Assembly (NCBI GenBank): GCA_016719395.1
Contig: JADJZF010000002.1
Coordinates: 124,001 to 188,000, forward strand
Reading direction: 5' to 3'
Length of the DNA stretch: 64,000 nt
DNA from: Candidatus Amarobacter glycogenicus
GTDB lineage: Bacteria; Chloroflexota; Dehalococcoidia; Tepidiformales; Tepidiformaceae
Shown: positions 17,192-25,702 of the stretch, piece after piece
How the letters are laid out: each line of letters starts with the position of its first letter
Numbering within the stretch: position 1 is the stretch's first letter
Program-made: the position numbers and the translations under genes
The notes under the pieces: generated by a model
Seen by the model: only the letters and a program-made list of their open reading frames with translations
Databases searched by the model: none
What the model was told of the DNA's origin: nothing

Positions 17192-18067
17192 TTACTGAGC
17201 AAGTGCTAAGTAGGCGTCGTGGCGCTCGCGCGCGACGTACGTCCGCACCCCGCGGCTCCCGTTCGCGGACAGCCACCGGACACCGGCCCACGTTGCCTCG
17301 TCTATCGGGATCCAGTCGTTGAACGAGATCGACCCGACTGCGTCCGCCGGGTTTACCTGGACGTGGAAGCTCAGCCGCCCCGCTTCCGGGTGGAGCCACG
17401 TGACCGGGTAGGCCCAGCGGCGCTTGCGCTTCCTCGGCTCCACCGCGGCCCAGATCTGGAGCAGGCGCTGGACATACATCGGTTCCCCTTCCAGGAAGTG
17501 CTGCATCGCCGCGGCGAGGTAGGGGTTGTGTTCAACCTGGATGGCCGCGTCTCCCCCGTAGTGCCCTTTCAGGACCGAAACGGCGATGCTCGTGGCTTCG
17601 TCCCAGTTCTCGATGCGGTCTGCCACGTCCGCCGCGCTCAGCATGCTCAGCAGGTTGAGTTCGAACGGCCGCCGGTGATCAAACCGAAGGTCCACGCCCC
17701 AGACGCCTTGCATGGCCGTGTTCGCTGCGACGACGTCCATCGTCTCGCTTCCGAGGTGTGCCGGGAACGGTGACTGTTCGATCTCTGCCGCTGCCTCTTC
17801 GAACGTGAACCACTCGTTCTCCAGCCGATCGGCGTGGGTCCGTCCGTCGGGGACGAATCCCGCGCCGGCGAGCACCTGGTTCCTCGTGAGGAGGTCGGCT
17901 TTCAGGGCATCGAGGACGGCCGCGAGCAACTCGCGAGAGGGGTGGCGGAGTCCAAGTTCGTACGCCTTGACCGTCGCCGGGGCGATTGCCGCCCTGGAGG
18001 CGACTTCTCGTCGTGTGAGACCTTCCCTATCCCGGAGGTCCCTTAGCAGTGTTGACCAGTCAGCCAC
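17192..18067 (-). CDS. XRE family regulator with MmyB-like ligand domain
   Basis: A 291-residue regulator. The N-terminal Cro/C1 helix-turn-helix (REGLTRREVASRAAIAPATV, KAYELGLRHPS) is at about residues 12-60. The larger C-terminal part (SPFPAHLGSETMDVVAANTA and following) matches the MmyB-type PAS-like ligand-binding domain found in XRE regulators of Actinobacteria and Chloroflexota. The start is GTG 18067 with AAGGGTGG just upstream; an ATG at 18109 is an alternative. It may control the small gene downstream or the acidic-tailed gene transcribed away from it. Confidence 0.8.
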   Translation of the reverse strand: MADWSTLLRDLRDREGLTRREVASRAAIAPATVKAYELGLRHPSRELLAAVLDALKADLLTRNQVLAGAGFVPDGRTHADRLENEWFTFEEAAAEIEQSPFPAHLGSETMDVVAANTAMQGVWGVDLRFDHRRPFELNLLSMLSAADVADRIENWDEATSIAVSVLKGHYGGDAAIQVEHNPYLAAAMQHFLEGEPMYVQRLLQIWAAVEPRKRKRRWAYPVTWLHPEAGRLSFHVQVNPADAVGSISFNDWIPIDEATWAGVRWLSANGSRGVRTYVARERHDAYLALAQ

Positions 18068-18192
18068 TGTGCCACCCTTGGCGGGACTATAGCACTCGGG
18101 TGGATACACAGCGTAGCCGCCCCGGGATTGTCACGACGGTGTCCCGGGCCCGACGCTGCGCTATCAACAATCGGAAGCACCGAGGCTCCCCA

Positions 18193-19773
18193 ATGGCGAC
18201 CAAACCCAAGAGCCCACTCACTGGACCAACCCCTGTAGCCAAGGAGCGAATCGCCGAGGTGAAACAGGCTGCGAAACAGGCGCCCGCGGACGATGCGCCG
18301 CCCACAATGACGCACCAGGGCCCTGGCTCCGGCAAAGCCGGCGCTGTCGACCCTTCCGCTGCCTCCGCCATCCTCACCAAACAACAGGGCTCCGCAACGG
18401 CTACGACTGCCGCCAGTCCCGCCCCGGATCTTCGCGCGCGGGTCGCCGAAGCGGAGGTGAAGCTGACTCCGGGGACTGAACAGGCGCCCGGCACGGCCGC
18501 GACCATCCCGACTCCCGGCAGGCAGGCCAACGACAGCGGCATCAAGACCGGCGCCGATCCTGGCAGCGGGAGCCAATCCCAGGGAGAGAGCAGTGCGACC
18601 AGCCAGCTCGATGCGGCCGTTGAAGATGCGGTCGGCAAGCTCGCAGCGTCGCGCGCCAACATCAAAGGCCCCATGGACGTCTTCGAGGCGGCTGCCAGTA
18701 CGACGACGGCTCCCGGCGGCGCGGCGGCTGGCGCTTCCAGCCCTGCACCAGCGGTCGACGACCTCTTCGGGAATTCGGGCGACGGAGGTGAGCAACATAC
18801 CGCCGAGGTCGTCGGTCAGCTAACTTCCGGCGGTGGCTCGTTGTTCGGTGGTCGCCTGGCTTTCGCACAACAAGAACTCGCGATTGGCGCGGGCCTCATC
18901 GGTGACCAGCGAACCCGCGAGAGCTCTCCCAATGTTGCCCACGGTTCGAATCCATTGAGCGACGCGGTGAATTCCGTGACTCCAGAGGATCGAGCACGAG
19001 CTGCCGAAGCGGCCGGCGTCACGCCGGACTCCGGCTCTCCGTCAGTTCCCGGGGGCTTCAAGTTCCAGAAGGCGGGCTATGGTTTTGGGAGTGCCGCCGA
19101 GGCCGAAGCCGCCAGTGAGAAGGGCTGGATGGACCGCGCTGTCGATTTCATCAAGGAGGCGTCGGCGCCGACGAACGTCAACCAGGCCAGGCAACTTCAC
19201 GAAGTTGAGGACGGGATCGGAACGACGACGGACTCACAGACCGTGGCGGAGGGCCACGAAGAGCAGGGCATCAAGAATCTCGAGACCGCCGTCGGCAAAG
19301 TCATGGGCAGCGCCGCGGGCGGTGACAAGGGTGGCGGCGTGCAGGATCCGGGCAGCCCCGACGGAGAGGGAGGCCGCCCGACCCAGGCGGAAATGGCGTT
19401 CCGGCAGGCGCTCCACGAAGCTCTCGGCATTCGGCGGGTGGTTGGTGGTGACGTCGATCCCGCCGACGAGTCCGCGCCGGGCGGCATGTCCGGCCCCGTT
19501 GCCGATCTGCCCAACAACAGCGAGTCGCTCATCGGCAATCCCGGGACGCCCGACGGCCAACGCGGCACCGGCAGCGCCCATCCGTCGCCCGGCGGGACCG
19601 ATATCGATCCCCTTGAAGGCAGCGCCTTCAGCGGCGCCGCGCTCGGCGGAAACCCTGAAGACCTGGACTTCGGAAACGGGAGCCTCGGCATCGACACCGC
19701 CCGCCGCTCGAGTTCGACAGACGACGACGACGAAGAGGAAGAGGACGACGAAGAGGATAAGGACGAGGCGTAG
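18193..19773 (+). CDS. Disordered protein with polyacidic C-terminus
   Basis: A 526-residue protein with no signal peptide or membrane helix. It is dominated by Ala, Gly, Pro, Ser and Glu with very little hydrophobic core, so most of it is predicted to be intrinsically disordered. It begins MATKPKSPLTGPTPVAKE, has a Lys-rich start, short helical stretches (AEMAFRQALHEALGIRRV near residue 400) and ends in a run of about 20 residues that is nearly all Asp and Glu. An acidic tail could act as a nucleic-acid mimic, chaperone tail or cation binder; this is speculative. The ATG is preceded by CGAGG. No family was recognised. Confidence 0.6.
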   Translation: MATKPKSPLTGPTPVAKERIAEVKQAAKQAPADDAPPTMTHQGPGSGKAGAVDPSAASAILTKQQGSATATTAASPAPDLRARVAEAEVKLTPGTEQAPGTAATIPTPGRQANDSGIKTGADPGSGSQSQGESSATSQLDAAVEDAVGKLAASRANIKGPMDVFEAAASTTTAPGGAAAGASSPAPAVDDLFGNSGDGGEQHTAEVVGQLTSGGGSLFGGRLAFAQQELAIGAGLIGDQRTRESSPNVAHGSNPLSDAVNSVTPEDRARAAEAAGVTPDSGSPSVPGGFKFQKAGYGFGSAAEAEAASEKGWMDRAVDFIKEASAPTNVNQARQLHEVEDGIGTTTDSQTVAEGHEEQGIKNLETAVGKVMGSAAGGDKGGGVQDPGSPDGEGGRPTQAEMAFRQALHEALGIRRVVGGDVDPADESAPGGMSGPVADLPNNSESLIGNPGTPDGQRGTGSAHPSPGGTDIDPLEGSAFSGAALGGNPEDLDFGNGSLGIDTARRSSSTDDDDEEEEDDEEDKDEA

Positions 19774-19819
19774 CCTGCCTCGTTCCCGGCATTCGGGATG
19801 GCCTCCGTTTTGCGCGGGC

Positions 19820-20725
19820 CTACGCCAGTGTGGCCAGCGCCTCGTAGGTCGCCTGCTCGCCCGGCGCCCCTGCAGGGATCGCCGCGACGAAGTCGGTCAC
19901 GCCCACCGCTTCGAAGGCCTTGAGTCCCGCGGAGACAGCAGACCTATCCCCAATGACGGCGACGTCCGCAGGCGTGGCCGCTCCGCCGCGATCCAGCGTT
20001 GCCCGGTACGAAGGAATCTGTCCGTAAGCCTGGAAGACCCGGTTGACGGTCTCGCGGCCCGCATCGACGTCGTCGGTGAGGAGCACCAGCACCATGGCGA
20101 CGAACCGTGGAGCAGGCCGGCCGGCCTTCGCCGCTGCGGCGGACATCGTCGGCACTGCGACCGTGCACAGGTAGTCGATGCCGCCCATCCAGGTGATGGT
20201 GCCATCGGCCAGGCGCCCGCACAGGCGGAGCATGTCCGGGCCAAGGGCAGCGACCAGTACGGGCGGTTTCTTCGCCCCGGACACCCTAACCTGCGCGTTT
20301 ACCTTGAACAGTTCCCCGGAGAACCGCACGGGCTCGCCTGCCAGCAGTCCATTCAGGATGGTCAGGTACTCCCGCATGTGTGGGATGGGCTTTGAATAGT
20401 CGAGTCCCAGGCTGCCTTCGATCATCATCTGGTGGCTGAGCCCGATCCCGAGCGCGAGACGGTTTCCTGTGGCGTCCTGCGCGGTCAGTGCTTGCGAGGC
20501 GAGGACCGTTGGGTGGCGGGGATAGGTCGGGACGACGGCCGTCCCCAGTTCGATCCGGCGCGTAGCAGCCCCCGCGACAGCGAGCGCCATCAGGGCGTCG
20601 ACCGTCGCCACCTGTGGCAGCCAGGCCGAAGCGTACCCTGCCTGTTCGGCCCGGACGGCCCGGGCGGTTATCTCCCCGGTGGCTGCCGGGTCGCCCGGCA
20701 TCGTAAGCATGATTCCCACGCGCAT
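19820..20725 (-). CDS. Luciferase-like F420-dependent oxidoreductase
   Basis: A 301-residue TIM-barrel LLM-class protein. The features that point to F420 use are GTAVVPTYPRHP, LTAQDATGNRLALGIGLSHQ and PVLVAALGPDMLRLCG, typical of mycobacterial-type F420-dependent reductases. It would pass hydride between F420 and an unknown organic substrate. It lies 32 bases downstream of the alkylsulfatase-like gene and on the same strand as the other LLM protein, so the three probably form one transcription unit. Confidence 0.85.
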   Translation of the reverse strand: MRVGIMLTMPGDPAATGEITARAVRAEQAGYASAWLPQVATVDALMALAVAGAATRRIELGTAVVPTYPRHPTVLASQALTAQDATGNRLALGIGLSHQMMIEGSLGLDYSKPIPHMREYLTILNGLLAGEPVRFSGELFKVNAQVRVSGAKKPPVLVAALGPDMLRLCGRLADGTITWMGGIDYLCTVAVPTMSAAAAKAGRPAPRFVAMVLVLLTDDVDAGRETVNRVFQAYGQIPSYRATLDRGGAATPADVAVIGDRSAVSAGLKAFEAVGVTDFVAAIPAGAPGEQATYEALATLA

Positions 20726-20757
20726 GACCTGACTCCTGATCTGGGGGTTAGGGATGA

Positions 20758-22014
20758 CTATTCTGCCGCGGCCGCGTTGAAGATGCCGCGAGCCATCAGC
20801 GAATCTTCGCTGGCCGCTCGCGCCAGGAGGATGCTGGCCCGCGTTTCGTGGATCGCCGCGTCGTCCGGCGCCGCGAGTGCCGCCAGTTCGGCGACGTGGC
20901 AGGCGAGCTTCAGATCGCCTGCTGCGGCCAACTCCGATGCGCGCGAGGCAAGCCGCGCCGGCCCCCCGGAAAGCTCCGCCAGTTCCCTCGCAACTGCGGC
21001 CTCGGGGGCGGGCTTGAGGTTCGCGGGGTTGCCGTCGTACCAGCCCGCATAGAGTCGCCAGATGTTCCGGATGATGAACTCCGGTTCGTCATAGAGCGGC
21101 CAGAGGTATGGGCGCGCGAGCAAGTGTTCCGGCGCCTTCACGCTATGGATCACCTCATCGAGCCGGACGCCGCGGTTGATGAGCGCAAGGCTCTGTTCGA
21201 CCAGCGACTCCAGCAACTCGGCCGTTTCGCCAAGCGCCTGCACGATCCGCGCGTTTCCGTAAATCGGCGTGCCGTGGCTCGGGATGAAGATTTCCGCTCC
21301 GACGGCAGCCATCTCCCGGAGGGCGACGGCCCATTCGGCAGGGTAGCGCTGGACCTTCTGCGGGTTGCCGGCGTTCGGGCAGCGCCAGATGAAAAAGTCC
21401 CCGGCGCAAATTACCTTCATGGAGGGGATCCACACCCACGTGTGGTCGTCGGTTTCGCCCTTCCCGTGTCGCAATTCGAAGCGTAGGCCGCCCTGTTCGA
21501 ACGCATGCGAATCCCGGTAGGTCTCATCGGGCATGCGTGCGCTCGCGAAGTTCTCCACCATTTGCGGGGGCGCCACCGGCCGCGAGAGGAACTGGCGCGC
21601 GTTGACCGTCGCGTTGTAGCCGGCCGTCTGCGCGTACCGTTCCAGGCGTAGCGGCAGGTTCTCGTGGGCGAAGACGTGGGGCCGCGGGTACCCTCGCTGG
21701 AGCGCATCGGCATCGTAGGCGCCCATGCCACCCACGTGGTCGAAATGCCCGTGCGTGTATACCACGTTCCGCACTGGTGATTGGTCCCATTCGCGCATCG
21801 CGGCGACGACCGTTTCGCCGTGGTTCCGGCCGCTGGTGTCGACGACGACGAGTCCATCTCCGGTCTGGATGCCGATAGAAAGGCCGAATCCGCTCACGAG
21901 GGCGATCCCCGGGGCTACCTCGTAGACTTTCCCCGGCCGCCCGAAGGGGTCGATGATCGCGGCGCGATCCGCACCGCTCCAGGTGCGTTCGGCAAGTTCT
22001 CGGACGGACTCCAT
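20758..22014 (-). CDS. Alkylsulfatase-like metallo-beta-lactamase fold hydrolase
   Basis: A 418-residue protein with an N-terminal MBL domain holding the zinc motif THGHFDHVGGMG (about 93-104) and further ligands around GKGETDDHTWVW and KVICAGDFF. The middle region EFIIRNIWRLYAGWYDGNPA is the signature of SdsA1/BDS1 alkylsulfatase dimerisation domains, and the Ala-rich end may hold a truncated SCP2-like part. It would cleave alkyl sulfate esters or a related ester; phosphonate- or ether-type substrates are possible. The ATG at 22014 has GTGGAGG upstream. Located between two LLM oxidoreductases. Confidence 0.75.
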   Translation of the reverse strand: MESVRELAERTWSGADRAAIIDPFGRPGKVYEVAPGIALVSGFGLSIGIQTGDGLVVVDTSGRNHGETVVAAMREWDQSPVRNVVYTHGHFDHVGGMGAYDADALQRGYPRPHVFAHENLPLRLERYAQTAGYNATVNARQFLSRPVAPPQMVENFASARMPDETYRDSHAFEQGGLRFELRHGKGETDDHTWVWIPSMKVICAGDFFIWRCPNAGNPQKVQRYPAEWAVALREMAAVGAEIFIPSHGTPIYGNARIVQALGETAELLESLVEQSLALINRGVRLDEVIHSVKAPEHLLARPYLWPLYDEPEFIIRNIWRLYAGWYDGNPANLKPAPEAAVARELAELSGGPARLASRASELAAAGDLKLACHVAELAALAAPDDAAIHETRASILLARAASEDSLMARGIFNAAAAE

Positions 22015-22101
22015 GGGGACCTCCACCGGACAACAAGATGGGGCGCCCCTCGCGGGACGCCCAATCCTACTCACACCCGGCGGCCAACCGCCAACCGCGG
22101 G

Positions 22102-23376
22102 CTACTGCCCGCCGCCGCCGACGGCCACTGCCACGCGGGCCTGGTCCTTTTCCTGGACAATCGGCACGGCACGTTCGGGCGCCGGCATCATCTTCGGATA
22201 CCACCTGTCTTCGAAGTCGTTGAACTTGTCCTTGAGGTGCGGCATCACCCGTTCCGCGAACATCTGGGTGTTGTACATCGCGACATCGCGCGGCATCGAG
22301 CCCATCTGGAGCAGGACCATCAAGTGCCCCACGCGGAGGTTGTCGGAGAGCTCGTTGAGCTTCGCGACCACCTTGTCTGGCGGGCCGGCGACCACGTAGC
22401 CCTGTTCGACGAGCCCCTCCCACGTCAGGCGCGCCTTGGCATTCTGTTGAGCCTGCTCGAATTGGCTCTTGATCCCCGCCTTCACCGTACGGAGCGTGCG
22501 GTATCCGGGAGCGTCGGCGAAACCGGGATAGACATGCAGGCAACGGTTGTAGAAGTAGTCGATGTGCGGCCAGTAGAGCTCTTTGGCCTCGGCCTCGGTT
22601 TCGGCGACGCAGACGGTCTGGGCGAAACCGGCGTGGTACGGGTTCGGCTCGATGCCCTTGTCGGTCATGCGCTTCCAGAAGCCGTCCATGATGGTCTGGG
22701 CGCGCTTGTAGCCGGAATACGAGAGATAGGAATAGAGGTAGCCCATGTCGGCGCACCACTCCCACGTCTCGATCGAACCGCCGCCCGGGATCCAGACCGG
22801 GGGGTTCGGCTGCTGGATCGGCCGCGGCCAGGGGTTCATATAGCGGACCTGGTTGTACTTCCCGTTGAAGTGCGTCACGCCCTTTTCGTGCCACGCCTGC
22901 ATGATCAGGTCGTGTGCTTCGTAGTAGCGGTCGCGGAGCTGAGCTCCGGGGACTCCGTAGGCGTAGTTCGTGTCCATGCTCGTACCCACCGGGAATCCCG
23001 CGACGAGCCGTCCGCCGCTCAGCACATCCAGCATCGCGAACTCTTCAGCCACGCGCAGGGGAGGGTTGTAAAGTGCGATCGAGTTGCCCATCACGACGAT
23101 CGCCGCCCGGTTCGTCCGGCGTGTCAGCGTCGCCGCCATGATGTTCGGACTGGGCATCAAGCCATAGGCATTCGAGTGGTGCTCGTTGACGCAGATGCCA
23201 TCGAAGCCCACTTTTTCGGCGAACTCAAGCTCATCGAGGTATTCGTGGTAGAGCGCGTTGCAGCGTTCCGCGTCGAAGAGGTTGTAGTCGACATCGACCC
23301 AGACTGAACGGTGCTTCTTCTGGAAGTCATCCGGCAGGTCTGGCCAGGGCATGAGATGGAACCAGTGGAATTTCAA
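22102..23376 (-). CDS. Luciferase-like flavin-dependent oxidoreductase
   Basis: A 424-residue LLM-class protein, longer than the neighbouring F420-type member. It starts MKFHWFHLMPWPDLP and has FAEKVGFDGICVNEHHSNAYG and EFAMLDVLSGGRLVAGFPVG. It resembles large flavin monooxygenases that break aliphatic or sulfonated compounds, as found in Chloroflexota and Actinobacteria. The C-terminal lid is extended. It lies upstream of the alkylsulfatase-like gene, consistent with stepwise attack on an alkyl sulfate or sulfonate substrate; this is inference from gene order. Confidence 0.85.
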   Translation of the reverse strand: MKFHWFHLMPWPDLPDDFQKKHRSVWVDVDYNLFDAERCNALYHEYLDELEFAEKVGFDGICVNEHHSNAYGLMPSPNIMAATLTRRTNRAAIVVMGNSIALYNPPLRVAEEFAMLDVLSGGRLVAGFPVGTSMDTNYAYGVPGAQLRDRYYEAHDLIMQAWHEKGVTHFNGKYNQVRYMNPWPRPIQQPNPPVWIPGGGSIETWEWCADMGYLYSYLSYSGYKRAQTIMDGFWKRMTDKGIEPNPYHAGFAQTVCVAETEAEAKELYWPHIDYFYNRCLHVYPGFADAPGYRTLRTVKAGIKSQFEQAQQNAKARLTWEGLVEQGYVVAGPPDKVVAKLNELSDNLRVGHLMVLLQMGSMPRDVAMYNTQMFAERVMPHLKDKFNDFEDRWYPKMMPAPERAVPIVQEKDQARVAVAVGGGGQ

Positions 23377-23521
23377 GGTGCGGCCCCCTGAGTGTGGTCA
23401 GTCCCGGGCGAGGCGTTTCACCTCAACCGGAGGTGGCCGGGAGTATAGCCGAAACCAATAGGCGTCGTAAGCCTAGCCTTATCAGGTTGGTTCGAGAGGC
23501 CACCTGATACGATCTGGTCCC

Positions 23522-24949
23522 GTGGAAGAGTTCCAACTGCTCACCTCCGTCGCGATCGCCCTGGGGCTTGCGCTCGCCGGCGGCGTCCTCGCCCGGTTCG
23601 CAGGCCTCTCACCGATCGTTGGCTATCTTGCAGCCGGCGTGGTCATTTCCCCCTTCACGCCTGGCTACGATGCCGACCTCCGCTCCATCCGCGAACTCGC
23701 TGAACTTGGGGTCATTTTCCTCATGTTCGGTGTCGGCCTCCATTTCAACGTGCGAGACCTGCTGAGCGTCCGAGCCATCGCCGTCCCGGGGGCGATCATC
23801 CAGGTGACGCTGGCGACGGCGGCCGGCGCCGGCGTGGGGCTCGCCTTCGGCCTCGGAGGGCGTGAGGCGCTGGTGCTCGGGCTCGCCATGAGCATCGCCA
23901 GCACCGTCGTCCTCATTCGCACGCTGGAGGACCGGGGCCTGCTGCAGTCGGTCCACGGGCGCGTTGTCGTCGGGTGGCTGGTGGCACAGGACATCATCAC
24001 TGTCCTGGTGCTCGCCATCCTTCCGACGCTCGAACCGGGCCAGGACGGCGACGTTCCGCGGAAGATCGCCATCGCCATCCTCCGAGCCGGCGTCTTCGTC
24101 GCAGTGATGCTTCTCGTTGGTGCCCGGCTCGTGCCGCGGCTGCTGTCTGTGATCGCTCGGACTGGCAGCCGGGAGCTTTTCATTCTCGCGTTCGTGGCCG
24201 GCGCCCTCGGCATCGCCACCAGCGCCGCCGCCTTCGGATTGTCCGTCGCCCTTGGCGCATTCATCGCCGGTGTCGTGGTTTCCGAAACGGAGACGAGCCA
24301 CCAGGTCGCCGCCGATATCGTCCCCTTGCGTGACGCCTTCGCCGTCCTGTTCTTCGTCTCTGTTGGCATGTTGCTCGACCCCGGAATTGTCGCCGCCAAC
24401 TTGGGGCTCTTCGTGGCGGTCACTGCTGTCGTGCTCTTCGCCAACGCGGCGATCGCCTTCCTCACCGCCGCGGCGTTCCCCTACTCCGGCCGCACCGCCC
24501 TGACTGTGGGGGCTGGTCTTGCCCAGCTCGGCGAGTTCTCGTTCATCATCGCTGATGAGAGCCTCGAACTCGGCCTCATGGACTCGGCAACCTACAACGT
24601 GGTCCTCGCGGCCGCGGTCGTCTCTATCTCTCTCAACCCTTTGGCCTTCGCTTCTCTGCCGCGACTCGAACGGGTGCTGCGAAAGGTCCCTCTGCTCTGG
24701 CAATTGATCGACCGCCAGGGAGAGGTTCCGGAACCGCCACTCCCCCGCGATGGCCACGTCGTGATCATCGGCTACGGTCGAGTCGGCGAACTCGTCGGGC
24801 ATGCGCTCGCGCAGATTGAAGTCCCGTTTGCCGTGGTCGAATCGGACCTTAACCGGGTCCGCCAGCTGGCGGCGGCCGGGATCGCAGCGACGTGGGGAGA
24901 CGCCGGCCGGCACGAGGTCCTGTACTTTCCGGGTACTCGGAGCGAGTGA
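23522..24949 (+). CDS. CPA2 (KefB-type) cation:proton antiporter, truncated RCK domain
   Basis: A 475-residue inner membrane transporter. About 12 hydrophobic helices span residues 1-390 and form the Na+/H+-exchanger domain. GYLAAGVVISPFT, SIASTVVLIRTLEDRG and AQLGEFSFIIADES are family landmarks. A cytoplasmic RCK (TrkA-N) domain begins at about 415 with HVVIIGYGRVGELVGHAL but stops after GDAGRHEVL, because the frame ends early (TGA 24947-24949). The normal continuation is found out of frame at 24930-25088, and about 60 residues of RCK appear deleted. Start GTG 23522, with TACGAT eight bases upstream and no ribosome binding site. Confidence 0.85.
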   Translation: MEEFQLLTSVAIALGLALAGGVLARFAGLSPIVGYLAAGVVISPFTPGYDADLRSIRELAELGVIFLMFGVGLHFNVRDLLSVRAIAVPGAIIQVTLATAAGAGVGLAFGLGGREALVLGLAMSIASTVVLIRTLEDRGLLQSVHGRVVVGWLVAQDIITVLVLAILPTLEPGQDGDVPRKIAIAILRAGVFVAVMLLVGARLVPRLLSVIARTGSRELFILAFVAGALGIATSAAAFGLSVALGAFIAGVVVSETETSHQVAADIVPLRDAFAVLFFVSVGMLLDPGIVAANLGLFVAVTAVVLFANAAIAFLTAAAFPYSGRTALTVGAGLAQLGEFSFIIADESLELGLMDSATYNVVLAAAVVSISLNPLAFASLPRLERVLRKVPLLWQLIDRQGEVPEPPLPRDGHVVIIGYGRVGELVGHALAQIEVPFAVVESDLNRVRQLAAAGIAATWGDAGRHEVLYFPGTRSE

Positions 24950-25088
24950 GGTCGTCGTTCCGGAGTACGAAGGCGGGCTCGAACTCATGCGCCAGGCCTT
25001 GATCGCCATTGGCAGCGCGCCCGAAAAGGCGCTCCAGCTCAGCCAGGCGATGCGCGACGTTCACTACGAATCTGCCGGTCACGTCTGA
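24930..25088 (+). pseudogene. Out-of-frame remnant of the antiporter RCK domain
   Basis: In a different frame the DNA encodes RVLGASEVVVPEYEGGLELM and QLSQAMRDVHYESAGHV, which is the expected C-terminus of KefB/YbaL-type antiporters. The segment has no start codon of its own. It marks the far side of a deletion that removed roughly 60 codons and changed frame. Confidence 0.7.
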
Positions 25089-25157
25089 ACATAGGGAATT
25101 GACGCAGGCTTCCTACAGGAAGATGATAAGACACACTTCAGATATTAGGTAGAACTA

Positions 25158-25643
25158 ATGATTGTTGTCAGGCGATACATGCCCAGCCGTGTCTCAGTCT
25201 TCCTTGTTGGCTTGCTCGTCGCGCTCCCCGTTTTCACCGGCTGTTCCGACGACGAGGACAGCGACGTTGCTGCAGGCGCCGACCCGGAGGCGTCTTCGTC
25301 CACGGAGTCTGGGACGCCCACCGTCGACCCGGGTCCGCCGGACACCACCGTCTCCGTCGTGCTCAAGGAGTGGAGCATCGCGCCGAGCAAGACCGTCGTG
25401 AACGCTGGCGTCGTCCGCTTCATCGCCGACAACAGCGGCACTGAGACTCATGAGCTCGTCCTCCTCAAGGACGGGAAAGAGATTGGCGAAGTCGAAGGCC
25501 TCCAGAAGAACCACGTCGAATCGATGTCGATCCGGCTTGAGAAGGGGAACTACGAACTCGCCTGTCTCATCGTGGAAAAGGAGAACGGGAAGACAGAAGA
25601 CCACTACTCTCTTGGGATGCACACGAAGTTCGAAGTGAAATAG
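25158..25643 (+). CDS. Cupredoxin-like lipoprotein
   Basis: A 161-residue exported protein. The signal peptide ends in the lipobox VFTGC and is followed by a disordered acidic/Ser-Thr linker. The plastocyanin-like domain (about 65-161) keeps four candidate type 1 copper ligands: His in GTETHELVLL, Cys in YELACLI, His in EDHYSLGM and Met in LGM. Cys and the second His are 12 residues apart instead of the common 4-5 because of an EKENGKTE insertion. A periplasmic or surface electron carrier is likely; copper binding is unproved. AGGTAG lies eight bases before the ATG. Confidence 0.75.
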   Translation: MIVVRRYMPSRVSVFLVGLLVALPVFTGCSDDEDSDVAAGADPEASSSTESGTPTVDPGPPDTTVSVVLKEWSIAPSKTVVNAGVVRFIADNSGTETHELVLLKDGKEIGEVEGLQKNHVESMSIRLEKGNYELACLIVEKENGKTEDHYSLGMHTKFEVK

Positions 25644-25702
25644 CGGGCCGGCGGCCCGGATTGGATACACTTGGCGGTCACTAACCTGCCGGGAGTTCCA
25701 CC

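Noticed and set aside
25644..25658. GC hairpin after the cupredoxin gene as terminator
   Set aside because: Short stem with three-base loop and no T-run; not convincing.
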